Shown here: positions 28,495 through 37,170 of the stretch, in pieces | Position numbering within the stretch: position 1 is the first letter of the stretch | Layout of the letters: each line of letters opens with the position of its first letter | Assembly: GCF_017255185.1 (NCBI RefSeq) | Contig: NZ_JAFKCZ010000015.1 | Span: forward strand, 1-64,000 | Source of the DNA: Parahaliea mediterranea | GTDB lineage: Bacteria; Pseudomonadota; Gammaproteobacteria; Pseudomonadales; Halieaceae | Direction: 5' to 3' | DNA: 64,000 bases | Position numbers and translations under genes: made by a program | Notes under the pieces: generated by a model | Told to the model about the DNA's origin: nothing | Databases searched by the model: none | What the model saw: the letters and a program-made list of their open reading frames with translations, nothing else

Positions 28495-30035
28495 GCGCCG
28501 CGCTCCCCGGCGGCCGCGGCCACACCGGCTCGCCGCCCGAAAAAAGTGCAATCCCCCAGCGACAGGCCGCTGGCGATGTAGGGTGCCGTGGGCAGTCCCG
28601 CCACCGTGCGCCCGGCGGCGTACAGCCCGGGAATCGCGTCGCCGAAGCCGTCGATGACCCGGCCGTCGACGTCGGTGTGCAGACCGCCGAAGGTATGCGC
28701 CGGAAAAAAGGCGCGGTCCACCGACAGGTTCCAGGCCCGGTAGGGCGGTCCCTGCAAGGGACGCAGATAACCGTGGCCCTTGTGGAACAGGGGATCGCGG
28801 CCGGCGCTGGCAAAGCGGTTGTAGTAGGCCACCGTGTGCTGCAGCGCGCCCTGGGGAAAGCCGACCCGCGCCGCGAGATCGCCCAGCGTGTTGCCCTCGG
28901 CGACCAGGGGAAAATTGTCCTGGCGGTCGCGATAGCTGCTCTCGCTGTCGGTAATCAACCAGGCCCTACCCTGCTGGTGAAAGGCGATGGCGTCGCCCAG
29001 CACCCCGTGATAGGACTCCTCGGAAATGAAACGCTGCCCGGCGGCGTTGACCACGATGCCCGAGAGCACGTGCTCCGGTGGGTAGATGGGGGCGATGGCG
29101 AAGCCTTGGTGCATGCGCAGCGCGGCGCCACCGGCGGCGATCCCCATGTTGATTCCCGCGCCGAGGTCACCGGCGTTGCCCCAGGGCACCGAGCAGTCGT
29201 ACAGCTCGGGTGCGTAGCGGCGCAGCATGTCGCGATTGTGAATGAAGCCGCCGCAGGCCAGCACCACGCCGCGGCGGGCGCGAATGTGCAGGGGGCCGTC
29301 GGCCGACTGGACCGTCATGCCCGCCGCGCGACCATCGCGCTCGATCACCAGTCGCTGGCCGGCGAGACCGGCCCGGATTCGCGCCCCCGACCGCCGCAAG
29401 CGGGCGAGCAGCGCCTCCATCAGCGTCCGCCCGCCGTTCATCCCCGCCACGCCGGGCACGTGTCCACGGGGCGCGGGAGGGGCGAGCTCCACCGCCGGCC
29501 AGGCCAACTCGTTGCCTGAGTAGTACAGGGATTCATCGCCGAAGGGCAGCCCCTTGGCCGGGGTGTACTTGCTCTGGTAGGGCACCCCCTGTTCCACCAA
29601 CCAGTCAAAGTGCGCCGGGCTTTGCTCACAGTACAGCTGGATTTTGTCCAACTGGGGATGGCGCGCGCCGCAGGCGACAATGAAGTCGTACATGGCCTCG
29701 GCGCTGTCCTCGATATTCAGCGCCCGCTGCAGGGCGGTGCCTCCACCGGCGTAAACCACGCCACCGGACATGGCGGAGGCGCCCCCGAGCCGCGGCAGTG
29801 ACTCGATCAACAGTACCTCGGCGCCGCTGGCACGGGCTTCCAGGGCGGCGCTGACGCCGGCGGCGCCGGACCCGGCAACCAAAACGTCGGCGGTGATATC
29901 CCAGCTCCGGATCTCGCCCCGGGGCAGTACCGCGGGGCCCGCGGACAGCGGCAACGCGGTGCTGCCGACCGCGGCCCCCAGCCCGGCTATCATGCGCCGG
30001 CGGCGAATGCCGCCGCTGCCAGCTGTATCCGTCAT
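28491..30035 (-). CDS. Tat-exported FAD-dependent dehydrogenase (fumarate reductase/ketosteroid dehydrogenase-like)
   Basis: 514 residues. Twin-arginine leader RRRRMIAGLGAA, then the FAD Rossmann motif VLVAGSGAAGVSAALEA and ESLPRLGGAS; the C-terminal FAD segment reads IPGLYAAGRTVAG and ASGLSLGDCTFFGRRAG. The overall pattern is the FrdA/urocanate reductase/3-ketosteroid delta-1-dehydrogenase superfamily. No heme domain is fused; a cytochrome c gene overlaps its stop. The ATG at 30035 is preferred over a TTG at 30056 because the leader starts there and GCGGGGGA lies upstream. The substrate is unknown. Confidence 0.9.
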   Translation of the reverse strand: MTDTAGSGGIRRRRMIAGLGAAVGSTALPLSAGPAVLPRGEIRSWDITADVLVAGSGAAGVSAALEARASGAEVLLIESLPRLGGASAMSGGVVYAGGGTALQRALNIEDSAEAMYDFIVACGARHPQLDKIQLYCEQSPAHFDWLVEQGVPYQSKYTPAKGLPFGDESLYYSGNELAWPAVELAPPAPRGHVPGVAGMNGGRTLMEALLARLRRSGARIRAGLAGQRLVIERDGRAAGMTVQSADGPLHIRARRGVVLACGGFIHNRDMLRRYAPELYDCSVPWGNAGDLGAGINMGIAAGGAALRMHQGFAIAPIYPPEHVLSGIVVNAAGQRFISEESYHGVLGDAIAFHQQGRAWLITDSESSYRDRQDNFPLVAEGNTLGDLAARVGFPQGALQHTVAYYNRFASAGRDPLFHKGHGYLRPLQGPPYRAWNLSVDRAFFPAHTFGGLHTDVDGRVIDGFGDAIPGLYAAGRTVAGLPTAPYIASGLSLGDCTFFGRRAGVAAAAGERGA

Positions 30036-30052
30036 TCCCCCGCTTGCCCTCG

Positions 30053-30745
30053 TCAACTCTCGCGAATGTATTCCAGTTGGTCCCCGAACATATAGGTGCG
30101 ATGGCGCAATCCCGGTAGCGCCGGGTCGCCACAGGCGTAACCCGCATCGCCTTCGTACAGGAAACAGGCGCCGCCTTCAATGAACACCATGTTGGGCGCG
30201 TAAACCAGCGGCTCGCGACCGCCAATGGCCGCGCGGGCGGCACGGCAATCGCCGTAGGTCGCCAGTTCCACCAGGCTGACAAAGGTGGGTGGCATCAGGC
30301 GGAAGGGGCTGCCGGTATCGCGTACCTCCTCGAGCGCCGCTCCCGGCGCCACCCAGCGGTGCAGGGCGATCTCGCCGCCGTCTACCCGCACCTCCTGATC
30401 GTCCTCGAGCACGGCGAGAAAAAACCAGGTGGCGAAACGCCGTTTCGCCCCCTCGGGCGTGGTCCAGTGCGAGAGATGAGCCAACTGGTCCGCCTCAATC
30501 GACAGGCCGGCTTCCTCGCGGGTCTCGCGGATGGCGGCATTGACCGCGCTGCCATAGGGATCGCCGTCGCCGGGATCGTCCTCCGGGTCCACCCGCCCGC
30601 CGGGAAACACCCATTCGCCCCCCATGTGACGCACCGCGCGGCTGCGCTGGACCAGTAGCACCTCGGGGCCGGTGGCGGCCTCGCGCATCAGGATAACGGT
30701 GGCCGCCGGGTGCACCGGGGCAATTTCATCGCTGGTTTCAATCAT
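30053..30745 (-). CDS. NUDIX hydrolase
   Basis: 230 residues. The Nudix core is readable as GGRVDPED... then AAIRETREEAGL, with extra residues between the G and REx2EExG parts, as in NUDT7/NUDT19-like CoA-pyrophosphatases. Given neighbours that use acyl-CoA, a CoA or acyl-CoA diphosphatase role is plausible but not shown. It lies 17 bases before the flavoprotein ATG and 39 bases after the MaoC gene in the same operon. Confidence 0.88.
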   Translation of the reverse strand: MIETSDEIAPVHPAATVILMREAATGPEVLLVQRSRAVRHMGGEWVFPGGRVDPEDDPGDGDPYGSAVNAAIRETREEAGLSIEADQLAHLSHWTTPEGAKRRFATWFFLAVLEDDQEVRVDGGEIALHRWVAPGAALEEVRDTGSPFRLMPPTFVSLVELATYGDCRAARAAIGGREPLVYAPNMVFIEGGACFLYEGDAGYACGDPALPGLRHRTYMFGDQLEYIRES

Positions 30746-30784
30746 CGCGGGTCTCTCTGGCAGGCGGGCCGCAGTGGCCGGATC

Positions 30785-31240
30785 TCAGGGGAAGAAGCGG
30801 CTGATGGTATCCACCACGCAGGCCGGGCGGTCGCCGCCCTCGATCTCGATGGTCATGCGCACCACGATCTGCACGCCCCCTTTCACTTCCTCGGCGCTGA
30901 TCACCTCGCCAGCGCCGCGCAGGCGGCTGCCCACCGGCACCGGGGCCGGGAAGCGCACTTTCTCGCAGCCGTAGTTTACGCCCATGGAGAAATTCTCGAC
31001 CTTGAGCACCTCCGGCAGAAACTGATTGGCCAGCGCGAGGGTGAGATAGCCGTGGGCGATGGTCTTGCCAAAGGGGCCGTCGGCGGCGCGTACCGGGTCG
31101 ACGTGAATCCACTGGTGATCGCCGGTGGCCTCGGCGAACAGGTCGATGCGCTGCTGGTCGATCTCCAGCCACTGGCTGTAACCGAGATGGCGGCCCTCGC
31201 TGCCGAGGAGGTCGGCCGGTGTGTCAAAACTTGTGGTCAT
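30785..31240 (-). CDS. MaoC-family enoyl-CoA hydratase
   Basis: 151-residue hot-dog-fold protein. The catalytic hydratase-2 motif is D41-x4-H46 in GDHQWIHVDPVRA, followed by GKTIAHGYLTLAL. It hydrates trans-enoyl-CoA (R-specific) in fatty acid or branched-acyl-CoA breakdown. First gene of the leftward five-gene operon (MaoC, NUDIX, flavoprotein, cytochrome c, CitE-like lyase), promoter presumed in 31241-31525. Confidence 0.92.
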   Translation of the reverse strand: MTTSFDTPADLLGSEGRHLGYSQWLEIDQQRIDLFAEATGDHQWIHVDPVRAADGPFGKTIAHGYLTLALANQFLPEVLKVENFSMGVNYGCEKVRFPAPVPVGSRLRGAGEVISAEEVKGGVQIVVRMTIEIEGGDRPACVVDTISRFFP

Positions 31241-31469
31241 GGCAATGTCCTGTGCGTCGGATTTCGGTCAAAACGGGGACTATAACACCCGCTCCGGATA
31301 CCGGCAGCTATCCCGGTTCAACTGTTCCCACCACCGCGCCCTTCGCGTTCCCTGCCTAGCACCGGGGAAATAACCCCGAAAATTCAGCAGCTTAGACAGG
31401 CGGGAATAATACGCGACGGGCTTGGTCCGAATTGTTCTGGTTGCGACCTTGTGCAAGCCCGCCGACTTG

Positions 31470-31491
31470 GTGTTATAGTTATGTATAACAC
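31470..31491. promoter_or_regulatory. Palindromic candidate operator/promoter of RND module 1
   Basis: GTGTTATA and TATAACAC, a perfect 8-bp inverted repeat with a 6-bp centre, 34 bases upstream of the RND ATG. It includes TATAGT, a plausible -10 element. The local AT-richness stands out in this GC-rich sequence. Together with a CGGGG-aaataa-CCCCG hairpin near 31365, it is the only structure seen in the 285-bp gap 31241-31525. Confidence 0.45.
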
Positions 31492-31525
31492 TATACACAC
31501 CATCAACCCGCACAGGAAGACGGCC

Positions 31526-34500
31526 ATGCCACGCGAAACCGGCGCCACCGATCGCCGCCCGCACTACCTGATCGACACCTTCACCCGCCACCCGCTGGCG
31601 GCCAACCTGCTGATGGTGATGCTGGTGCTGGCGGGTATCTGGGGGCTGCGCCAGCTGACGGTGCAATTGAATCCGGCGCAGGAAAGCAACGCCGTCAGCG
31701 TGGACATCAGCTGGCCCGGCGCCGCGGCGGAGGATGTGGAGCAGTTGGTGACCCAGCCGGTGGAATACCAGCTGCGCGCCCTGCAGGACCTGAAAAGCCT
31801 GACCTCGACCACGGTGGAGAGCCACGCCAGTATCCGCCTGGAATTCCAGCGCGATACCGACATGGGCCGCGCCGTCGACCGGGTCAAGCAGCGCGTCGCC
31901 CAGACCCGCGACCTGCCCACCGATATCGAGCCGCCGGTGATCCAGCTCGCCGAGCGCCTGGAAACCGTGGCGGCGCTGCTGCTGGCGGGCACCGGCTCGC
32001 TGGAGGAACTGGCGCCGCTGGCGCGGGACATCGAACGCGACCTGATGGCCCGTGGCGCCGACCAGGTCGAGTTTCGTGGCGTACCGGAAGAAGAGATCGC
32101 CATCCAGGTGGACAGCAAAACCCTGTTCGAGCTCGGCGTTCCCCTGCACGAGATCGCGCGCAAGGTCATGGCAAACAGTGTCGACGTGCCCGCCGGCAGC
32201 GTCGGCGACGGCCAGCTCGAACGCAAACTGCGCAGCCTGGAGCAGCGCCGCAGCAGCCAGGGTTTCAGCGACCTCCCGATAGACGCGCCGGGCACCGGGC
32301 AGTTGCTGCGCCTGGGCGATATCGCGCGCATCGAGCGGCGCCAGCGCGACGACCAGCGGCAGCTGTCCCACGAGGGCGAACCCGCCATCATGCTGATCCT
32401 GCGCCGGGCGCCGGGCTCGGACATCATGGACGAGGCGGACATCCTGCACCAGTGGCACGCCGACAACGCCGCGCGCCTGGCGCGCCAGGGCATCGAGGCC
32501 ACCATCTGGCTGGAGGCCTGGCGCTTTGCCCGGGAGACCCTGATGCTGGTGGTCAACAACGGCCTCGGCGGCCTGGTGCTGGTGATCGCCACCCTGTTCC
32601 TGTTCCTCAACACCCGGGTCGCCGGCTGGGTCTCCCTGGGCATCCCGGTGTCCTTCCTCGGCGCGCTGGCGGTGTTCCACTTCCTCGGCGGCTCGATCAA
32701 CTTCATCAGCCTGATCGGCGCGGTGATGGCCCTGGGCATCGTGGTGGACGACGCCATCGTGGTCGGCGAGCACGCCCTGTCGCGCTTCGAGGCCGGGGCC
32801 TCGCCGGAACAGGCCGCCGCCGACGGCGCCCAGCACATGTTCGCCCCGGTGATGGCCTCCTCGCTGACCACGATGGCCGCCTTCCTGCCGCTGATCGTGA
32901 TCGACTCGGCCTTCATTCGCGAGATTCCGCTGCTGATGATCTGTGTGATCGTCGCCTCCCTGGTGGAGTGCTTCCTGATCATGCCGGGCCATCTGCGGCA
33001 CAGCTTCCAGGCCATGCGCCACCGCGAACCGGGGCGTTTGCGGCTGGCTTTCGACCGCCGCTTCGCCCGCTTCCGCGACCGGTTCTTCGCGCCGCTGCTG
33101 CTGCGCGCGCTGGACAACCGGCGCGCGGTCATCGCCCTCTCGCTCGGGGCTTTCGCGGTGGCGCTGTCCCTGCTGGCCTCGGGCCGGGTCAAGCCGGAGC
33201 TGGACATCAACCTGGATTTCGAGTTCGCCGACGCCTACCTGCAGTTCGCCGCCGGCGCCAGCGAGGCCGACAAACAGGCGGTACTGGCGGACATGGAGCG
33301 GGCGCTGCGGGACACCAACGCCGCCTTCGGCGGCGATGTGATCGTCACCCACGTGCCGCAGCGCAACTGGGCCTACCTGGAACAACAGCCGCGCACCGGC
33401 TCGCAGTACGCCGCCATCTGGGTGGAACTGGTGCCACCGAACGAACGCGAAGTGAGCCTCAGCGAATTCTCCGCCGCCTGGCAGGCGCGGATTCGGCCCA
33501 GCCCCCATGTCGAGGCCCTGCAGTTCGAGGCCGGCGAAGACAACTGGCCCGACCTGCAGCTCTACTTCAGCGGCGGCGACGTGCACACCCTGAAGGCCGC
33601 GGCATCGGCGCTGGCCGACCACCTGGGGCGCCTGCCCGGGGTGAACAACGTGTTCGACGACCTGCCCTACGGCAAGGAACAGTGGGTCTTTACCCTCACC
33701 ACCGAGGGCCGGGCCGCGGGCCTGACCAGCGCCGAAGTGGGTCGCCAGCTGCACGCGGCCTACGAGGGCTATCGCGTGCAGCTGTTCACCGAGGGCGATG
33801 CCGAGCTGGAGGTGCGCGTGTCGCTGCCCTCCGAGGAGCGCCTCCACCTGGGCAGTATTGGCCAACTGCCGATTACCACCCCCGCGGGGGACGTCCTGCC
33901 GCTGGCCAGCGTGGCCGAAATCGGCGCCCGCCGGGGCATCGAGCGCATCAACCACCGCGACGGCCTGCAGGTGATCAACGTCTACGGTAACGTGGACCGC
34001 AAAATCAACACCCCCATGGCGGTGATCTCCGAGCTGGAAGCCTCGGTCATTCCCGATATCAGCAAGCGCTTCGGCGTGACCTACGGCCTGGGCGAGCGCT
34101 CGGCGGAAGAGACCGAGGTCTTCGGCGACATGATGCTGGGCGCGGCGATTGGCCTGGCCCTGATCTACCTGATCCTGGCCTGGATTTTCGCCTCGTGGAG
34201 CTGGCCCCTCGCGGTGATGCTGGCCATCCCCCTGGGCCTGACCGGCGCCCTCGCCGGCCTCCAGCTGCTGGACCTGAACCTGGGCGCGATGGCCATCATG
34301 GGCCTGTTCACCCTCACCGGCGTGATCGTCAATGACTCGATCATCCTGATCAACGCCTACAAGGCCCACCGCGACAGCGGGCAACAGAGCCGGGAGGCCC
34401 TGCTGCGGGCCTGCGGAGAGCGCCTGCGGCCGGTGATCCTGACTTCGGTCACCACCTCCCTGGGACTGGCGCCGATGATGCTGGAAAGCTCGCCCATCGC

Positions 34501-34696
34501 TGAGGTCATGGCGCCGCTGGCGGTGGTCATCTGCTTTGGCCTGCTCTACGGCACCACCCTGATCCTGTTCACCATTCCCGCGGTATTGTCGGTACTGGAA
34601 TCCCTGTCCCAGGGCCTTTCGGTCCGGCGCCGCAATCGGCGCGCCCGCGCCATGACCCACCCCCACAACGACCCCCTCGCAGGAGCGCAGTCATGA
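31526..34696 (+). CDS. RND efflux pump inner-membrane permease (module 1)
   Basis: 1056 residues, usual RND size: 12 membrane helices and two large periplasmic loops. The proton-relay Asp pair is in ALGIVVDDAIVVGEHA (TM4), and the TM1 opening TRHPLAANLLMVMLVL is standard. It exports substrates from the periplasm or inner leaflet using the proton gradient. The ATG at 31526 has AGGAAG 8 bases upstream; in-frame starts before it fall in the promoter region. Unusually, the permease precedes its adaptor. No outer membrane factor is in the window. Confidence 0.93.
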   Translation: MPRETGATDRRPHYLIDTFTRHPLAANLLMVMLVLAGIWGLRQLTVQLNPAQESNAVSVDISWPGAAAEDVEQLVTQPVEYQLRALQDLKSLTSTTVESHASIRLEFQRDTDMGRAVDRVKQRVAQTRDLPTDIEPPVIQLAERLETVAALLLAGTGSLEELAPLARDIERDLMARGADQVEFRGVPEEEIAIQVDSKTLFELGVPLHEIARKVMANSVDVPAGSVGDGQLERKLRSLEQRRSSQGFSDLPIDAPGTGQLLRLGDIARIERRQRDDQRQLSHEGEPAIMLILRRAPGSDIMDEADILHQWHADNAARLARQGIEATIWLEAWRFARETLMLVVNNGLGGLVLVIATLFLFLNTRVAGWVSLGIPVSFLGALAVFHFLGGSINFISLIGAVMALGIVVDDAIVVGEHALSRFEAGASPEQAAADGAQHMFAPVMASSLTTMAAFLPLIVIDSAFIREIPLLMICVIVASLVECFLIMPGHLRHSFQAMRHREPGRLRLAFDRRFARFRDRFFAPLLLRALDNRRAVIALSLGAFAVALSLLASGRVKPELDINLDFEFADAYLQFAAGASEADKQAVLADMERALRDTNAAFGGDVIVTHVPQRNWAYLEQQPRTGSQYAAIWVELVPPNEREVSLSEFSAAWQARIRPSPHVEALQFEAGEDNWPDLQLYFSGGDVHTLKAAASALADHLGRLPGVNNVFDDLPYGKEQWVFTLTTEGRAAGLTSAEVGRQLHAAYEGYRVQLFTEGDAELEVRVSLPSEERLHLGSIGQLPITTPAGDVLPLASVAEIGARRGIERINHRDGLQVINVYGNVDRKINTPMAVISELEASVIPDISKRFGVTYGLGERSAEETEVFGDMMLGAAIGLALIYLILAWIFASWSWPLAVMLAIPLGLTGALAGLQLLDLNLGAMAIMGLFTLTGVIVNDSIILINAYKAHRDSGQQSREALLRACGERLRPVILTSVTTSLGLAPMMLESSPIAEVMAPLAVVICFGLLYGTTLILFTIPAVLSVLESLSQGLSVRRRNRRARAMTHPHNDPLAGAQS

Positions 34697-36054
34697 CTAG
34701 CCTGTCACCGCGCCGCTGGCTGGGCGCCCCCTGGCGCCTGCTGCGGCGCGTCAGCCGCAAGAACCGCATACTGGCGGGCATCCTCGGCGTCACCGCCCTG
34801 GCCGCCGGTACCCTGATGGCCACCGCCCCCCACCCGGAGCCCCCGGACGTGGAGGAAAAGGCCTGGCCGGTCAGCGCGATCGCCGTGCAGCCCGCCGCCC
34901 TGGCGCCGGAGCTGCGCCTGTTCGGGCGCGTGGAAAGCCCCCATCACGCCAGCCTCAGCAGCGCCATCGCCGCGCAGGTCACCGCCGTACACGTGCGCGA
35001 GGGGCAGCCGGTCGGCGCGGGGCAACTGCTGGTGTCGCTGGACCCCGCCGAGGAGCGCCTGCGCCTGCGGCAGGCCGAGGCGAACCTCGCGGACGCCCGG
35101 GCCCGCCTGGCCACGGTAAAGACCGAACACCTGACCCACCAGCGCGTGCTCGCGCACATGCAGGAACTCTTTGAGCTGACCAGCGCCAAGGCCGAGCGCC
35201 TGAAAAATCTCAACCAGCGCCAGCTGATCGCCACCGAACAGATGGAGAACACCCTGCAGGACGTGGCCCGGCAAGGCATCGAGCTGGCGCGTCAACAGGC
35301 CCTGGTCGAGCAGTACCCCCAGCGGCTGGCCAGCGCCGAATCCGCGGTGGACAACGCCATGGCGGCCCAGGACAACCAGCGCCTGAACCTGCGGCGCACC
35401 GAGATTCGCGCGCCCTTCGACGGCCTGATCTCGGGGCTGCGGGCCTCACCCGGGGATCGCGTCGGCACCGGCAGCGAGCTGCTCAGCCTGTACGACACCG
35501 CCGCGCTGCAGGTGCGCGCGGCCCTGCCCTCCGGCAGCCTGGACTCGCTCAAGCCGGCGCTGCAACGCGGACTCGCCGTCACCGCCCAGGTCCCGGGCGC
35601 GAACCTCACCCTGCGGCTGGCGGAACTCGCCGCGGCGGTGGCGCCGGGCCGCTCGGGGGTCGACGGCCTGTTCCGCATGCCGGCGGGAGCCGCCGGCCTT
35701 GAACTCGGGCGCGCGGTGGAACTGCGCCTGAGCCTGCCAGCCGTCGACAACGTGGTCGCCCTACCGCCACAGAGCCTGTACAACAACGGCCGCGTTTTCG
35801 TGATCGAGAACAATCGACTGCGCGGCGTCGAGGTCACCCCCCTCGGCCAGCGCACCAACGCCAGTGGCGAGCTGGAGGTCCTGGTGAGCGCCGCCTCGCT
35901 GCCACGCCAAGCCAGGGTGCTGGCCAGCAGCCTGCCCAAGGCGACCAGCGGACTGCTGGTCAGGGACGTGGCCGCCGAGGTCGCCGGCGCGCCCCCGGAA
36001 GCGGCTCCGGAGCCGTCGCCGGATTCACCGCCGGCGACACCCCAGCCGGGTTAG
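34693..36054 (+). CDS. RND periplasmic adaptor (membrane fusion) protein, module 1
   Basis: 453 residues with one N-terminal hydrophobic anchor (RILAGILGVTALAAGTLM), a lipoyl-like half (VTAVHVREGQPVGAGQLLVSL), a long coiled-coil hairpin (about 125-215) and the second half-motif RTEIRAPFDGLISG. The C-terminal ~35 residues are Pro/Ala-rich. It overlaps the permease stop by ATGA, so the two are co-translated. Connects the RND pump to an outer membrane channel encoded elsewhere. Confidence 0.92.
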   Translation: MTSLSPRRWLGAPWRLLRRVSRKNRILAGILGVTALAAGTLMATAPHPEPPDVEEKAWPVSAIAVQPAALAPELRLFGRVESPHHASLSSAIAAQVTAVHVREGQPVGAGQLLVSLDPAEERLRLRQAEANLADARARLATVKTEHLTHQRVLAHMQELFELTSAKAERLKNLNQRQLIATEQMENTLQDVARQGIELARQQALVEQYPQRLASAESAVDNAMAAQDNQRLNLRRTEIRAPFDGLISGLRASPGDRVGTGSELLSLYDTAALQVRAALPSGSLDSLKPALQRGLAVTAQVPGANLTLRLAELAAAVAPGRSGVDGLFRMPAGAAGLELGRAVELRLSLPAVDNVVALPPQSLYNNGRVFVIENNRLRGVEVTPLGQRTNASGELEVLVSAASLPRQARVLASSLPKATSGLLVRDVAAEVAGAPPEAAPEPSPDSPPATPQPG

Positions 36055-36124
36055 CAGTACGATTGGGCAGCATCCCGGATTTTGGCTATAGTCATGTCTC
36101 ATTATCTTTGGCGGGAGCCGCACC

Positions 36125-36961
36125 ATGGAAAACCTCGACCCCAACACACTGCTCAACACCTACGTGATTCCCTGGGGAATCAAGATCGTGTTCGCGCTGG
36201 CCATCTTCATCGTGGGTCGCGTCGTCGTGGGTTGGCTGGTAAGCGCGGTGGAGAAGTTCATGCGCAAACGCGGCATGGACGAGGTCCTGGTGCGGTTCCT
36301 GAGCTCGATCATGCGCTGGGTCTTGCTGCTGTTCGTGGTGATCGCCGCCCTCAGCCAGCTGGGAATCGACACCACCTCGCTGATCGCGCTGCTCGGTGCC
36401 GCCGGTCTCGCCATCGGCCTGGCGCTGCAGGGTTCCCTGTCCAATTTCGCGGCCGGGGTCATGCTGATCATTTTCCGCCCCTTCACCAAGGGTGATTTCG
36501 TCGAGGCCGCCGGCGCCTCGGGGGTCATCGACAGCATCAATATTTTCACCACGACCCTGACCACCCCCGACAACAAGGAGGTCGTCGTACCCAACGGCGC
36601 GATCCTGTCCAACAACATCACCAACTACTCGGCCCGCCCCACCCGGCGCGTGGACATGGTCTTCGGTATTTCCTACGACGACGATATCCGCAAGGCCAAG
36701 CAGATCCTGGAGGACATCGTCAACAACGACGAACGCGTGCTCAAGGAGCCGGCGCCGGTGGTGGCCCTGGGCGAACTCGCCGACTCCTCGGTCAATTTCC
36801 TGGTGCGCCCCTGGGTCAAGTCCGCGGACTACTGGTCGCTGCTGTGGGACACCACCGAGGCCGTCAAACAGCGCTTCGACGCCGAGGGTATCAGCATCCC
36901 CTACCCGCAAATGGACGTGCACATGCCGAAAATCACCGGGCAATCCGACCAGGCCGCCTGA
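36125..36961 (+). CDS. Small-conductance mechanosensitive channel (MscS family)
   Basis: 278 residues, the size of E. coli MscS. Three N-terminal helices; the pore-lining TM3 reads LGAAGLAIGLALQGSLSNFA, followed by the beta domain segment GVIDSINIFTTTLTTPDN and KEVVVPNGAIL. Opens under osmotic downshock to release solutes. It sits between the two RND modules, 70 bases after the first, and need not be functionally linked to them. Confidence 0.95.
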   Translation: MENLDPNTLLNTYVIPWGIKIVFALAIFIVGRVVVGWLVSAVEKFMRKRGMDEVLVRFLSSIMRWVLLLFVVIAALSQLGIDTTSLIALLGAAGLAIGLALQGSLSNFAAGVMLIIFRPFTKGDFVEAAGASGVIDSINIFTTTLTTPDNKEVVVPNGAILSNNITNYSARPTRRVDMVFGISYDDDIRKAKQILEDIVNNDERVLKEPAPVVALGELADSSVNFLVRPWVKSADYWSLLWDTTEAVKQRFDAEGISIPYPQMDVHMPKITGQSDQAA

Positions 36962-37015
36962 CGGGCGGGCCCCCGCGGTGCGCAACGCGCCGCGGGACAC
37001 CCCCCCGGTTGCGCG

Positions 37016-37057
37016 TTGCGCCCCGCACGTTGCACGCCGCAGGTTGCACCCCGCAGA
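37016..37057. repeat. Three tandem 14-bp TTGCAC-type units
   Basis: TTGCGCCCCGCACG, TTGCACGCCGCAGG and TTGCACCCCGCAGA lie head to tail between the MscS gene and RND module 2. The same 14-bp pattern forms a longer array at 53922-54004. Confidence 0.7.
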
Positions 37058-37170
37058 ATTACAAGATTTTCACAGGCCACCACCGATCCGTTGTGATATA
37101 ACGAACGCTTCATGTATTCCCCGGGACCCCGGCATTTACCGGACGCCGGGGTCCCGAATCGGAAGCTTAC

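Noticed and set aside
31280-34666. 1128-codon open frame on the minus strand
   Set aside because: It lies wholly opposite the RND permease gene; the translation is Gln/His/Arg/Gly-rich with no recognisable domain, as expected of antisense frames in GC-rich DNA.
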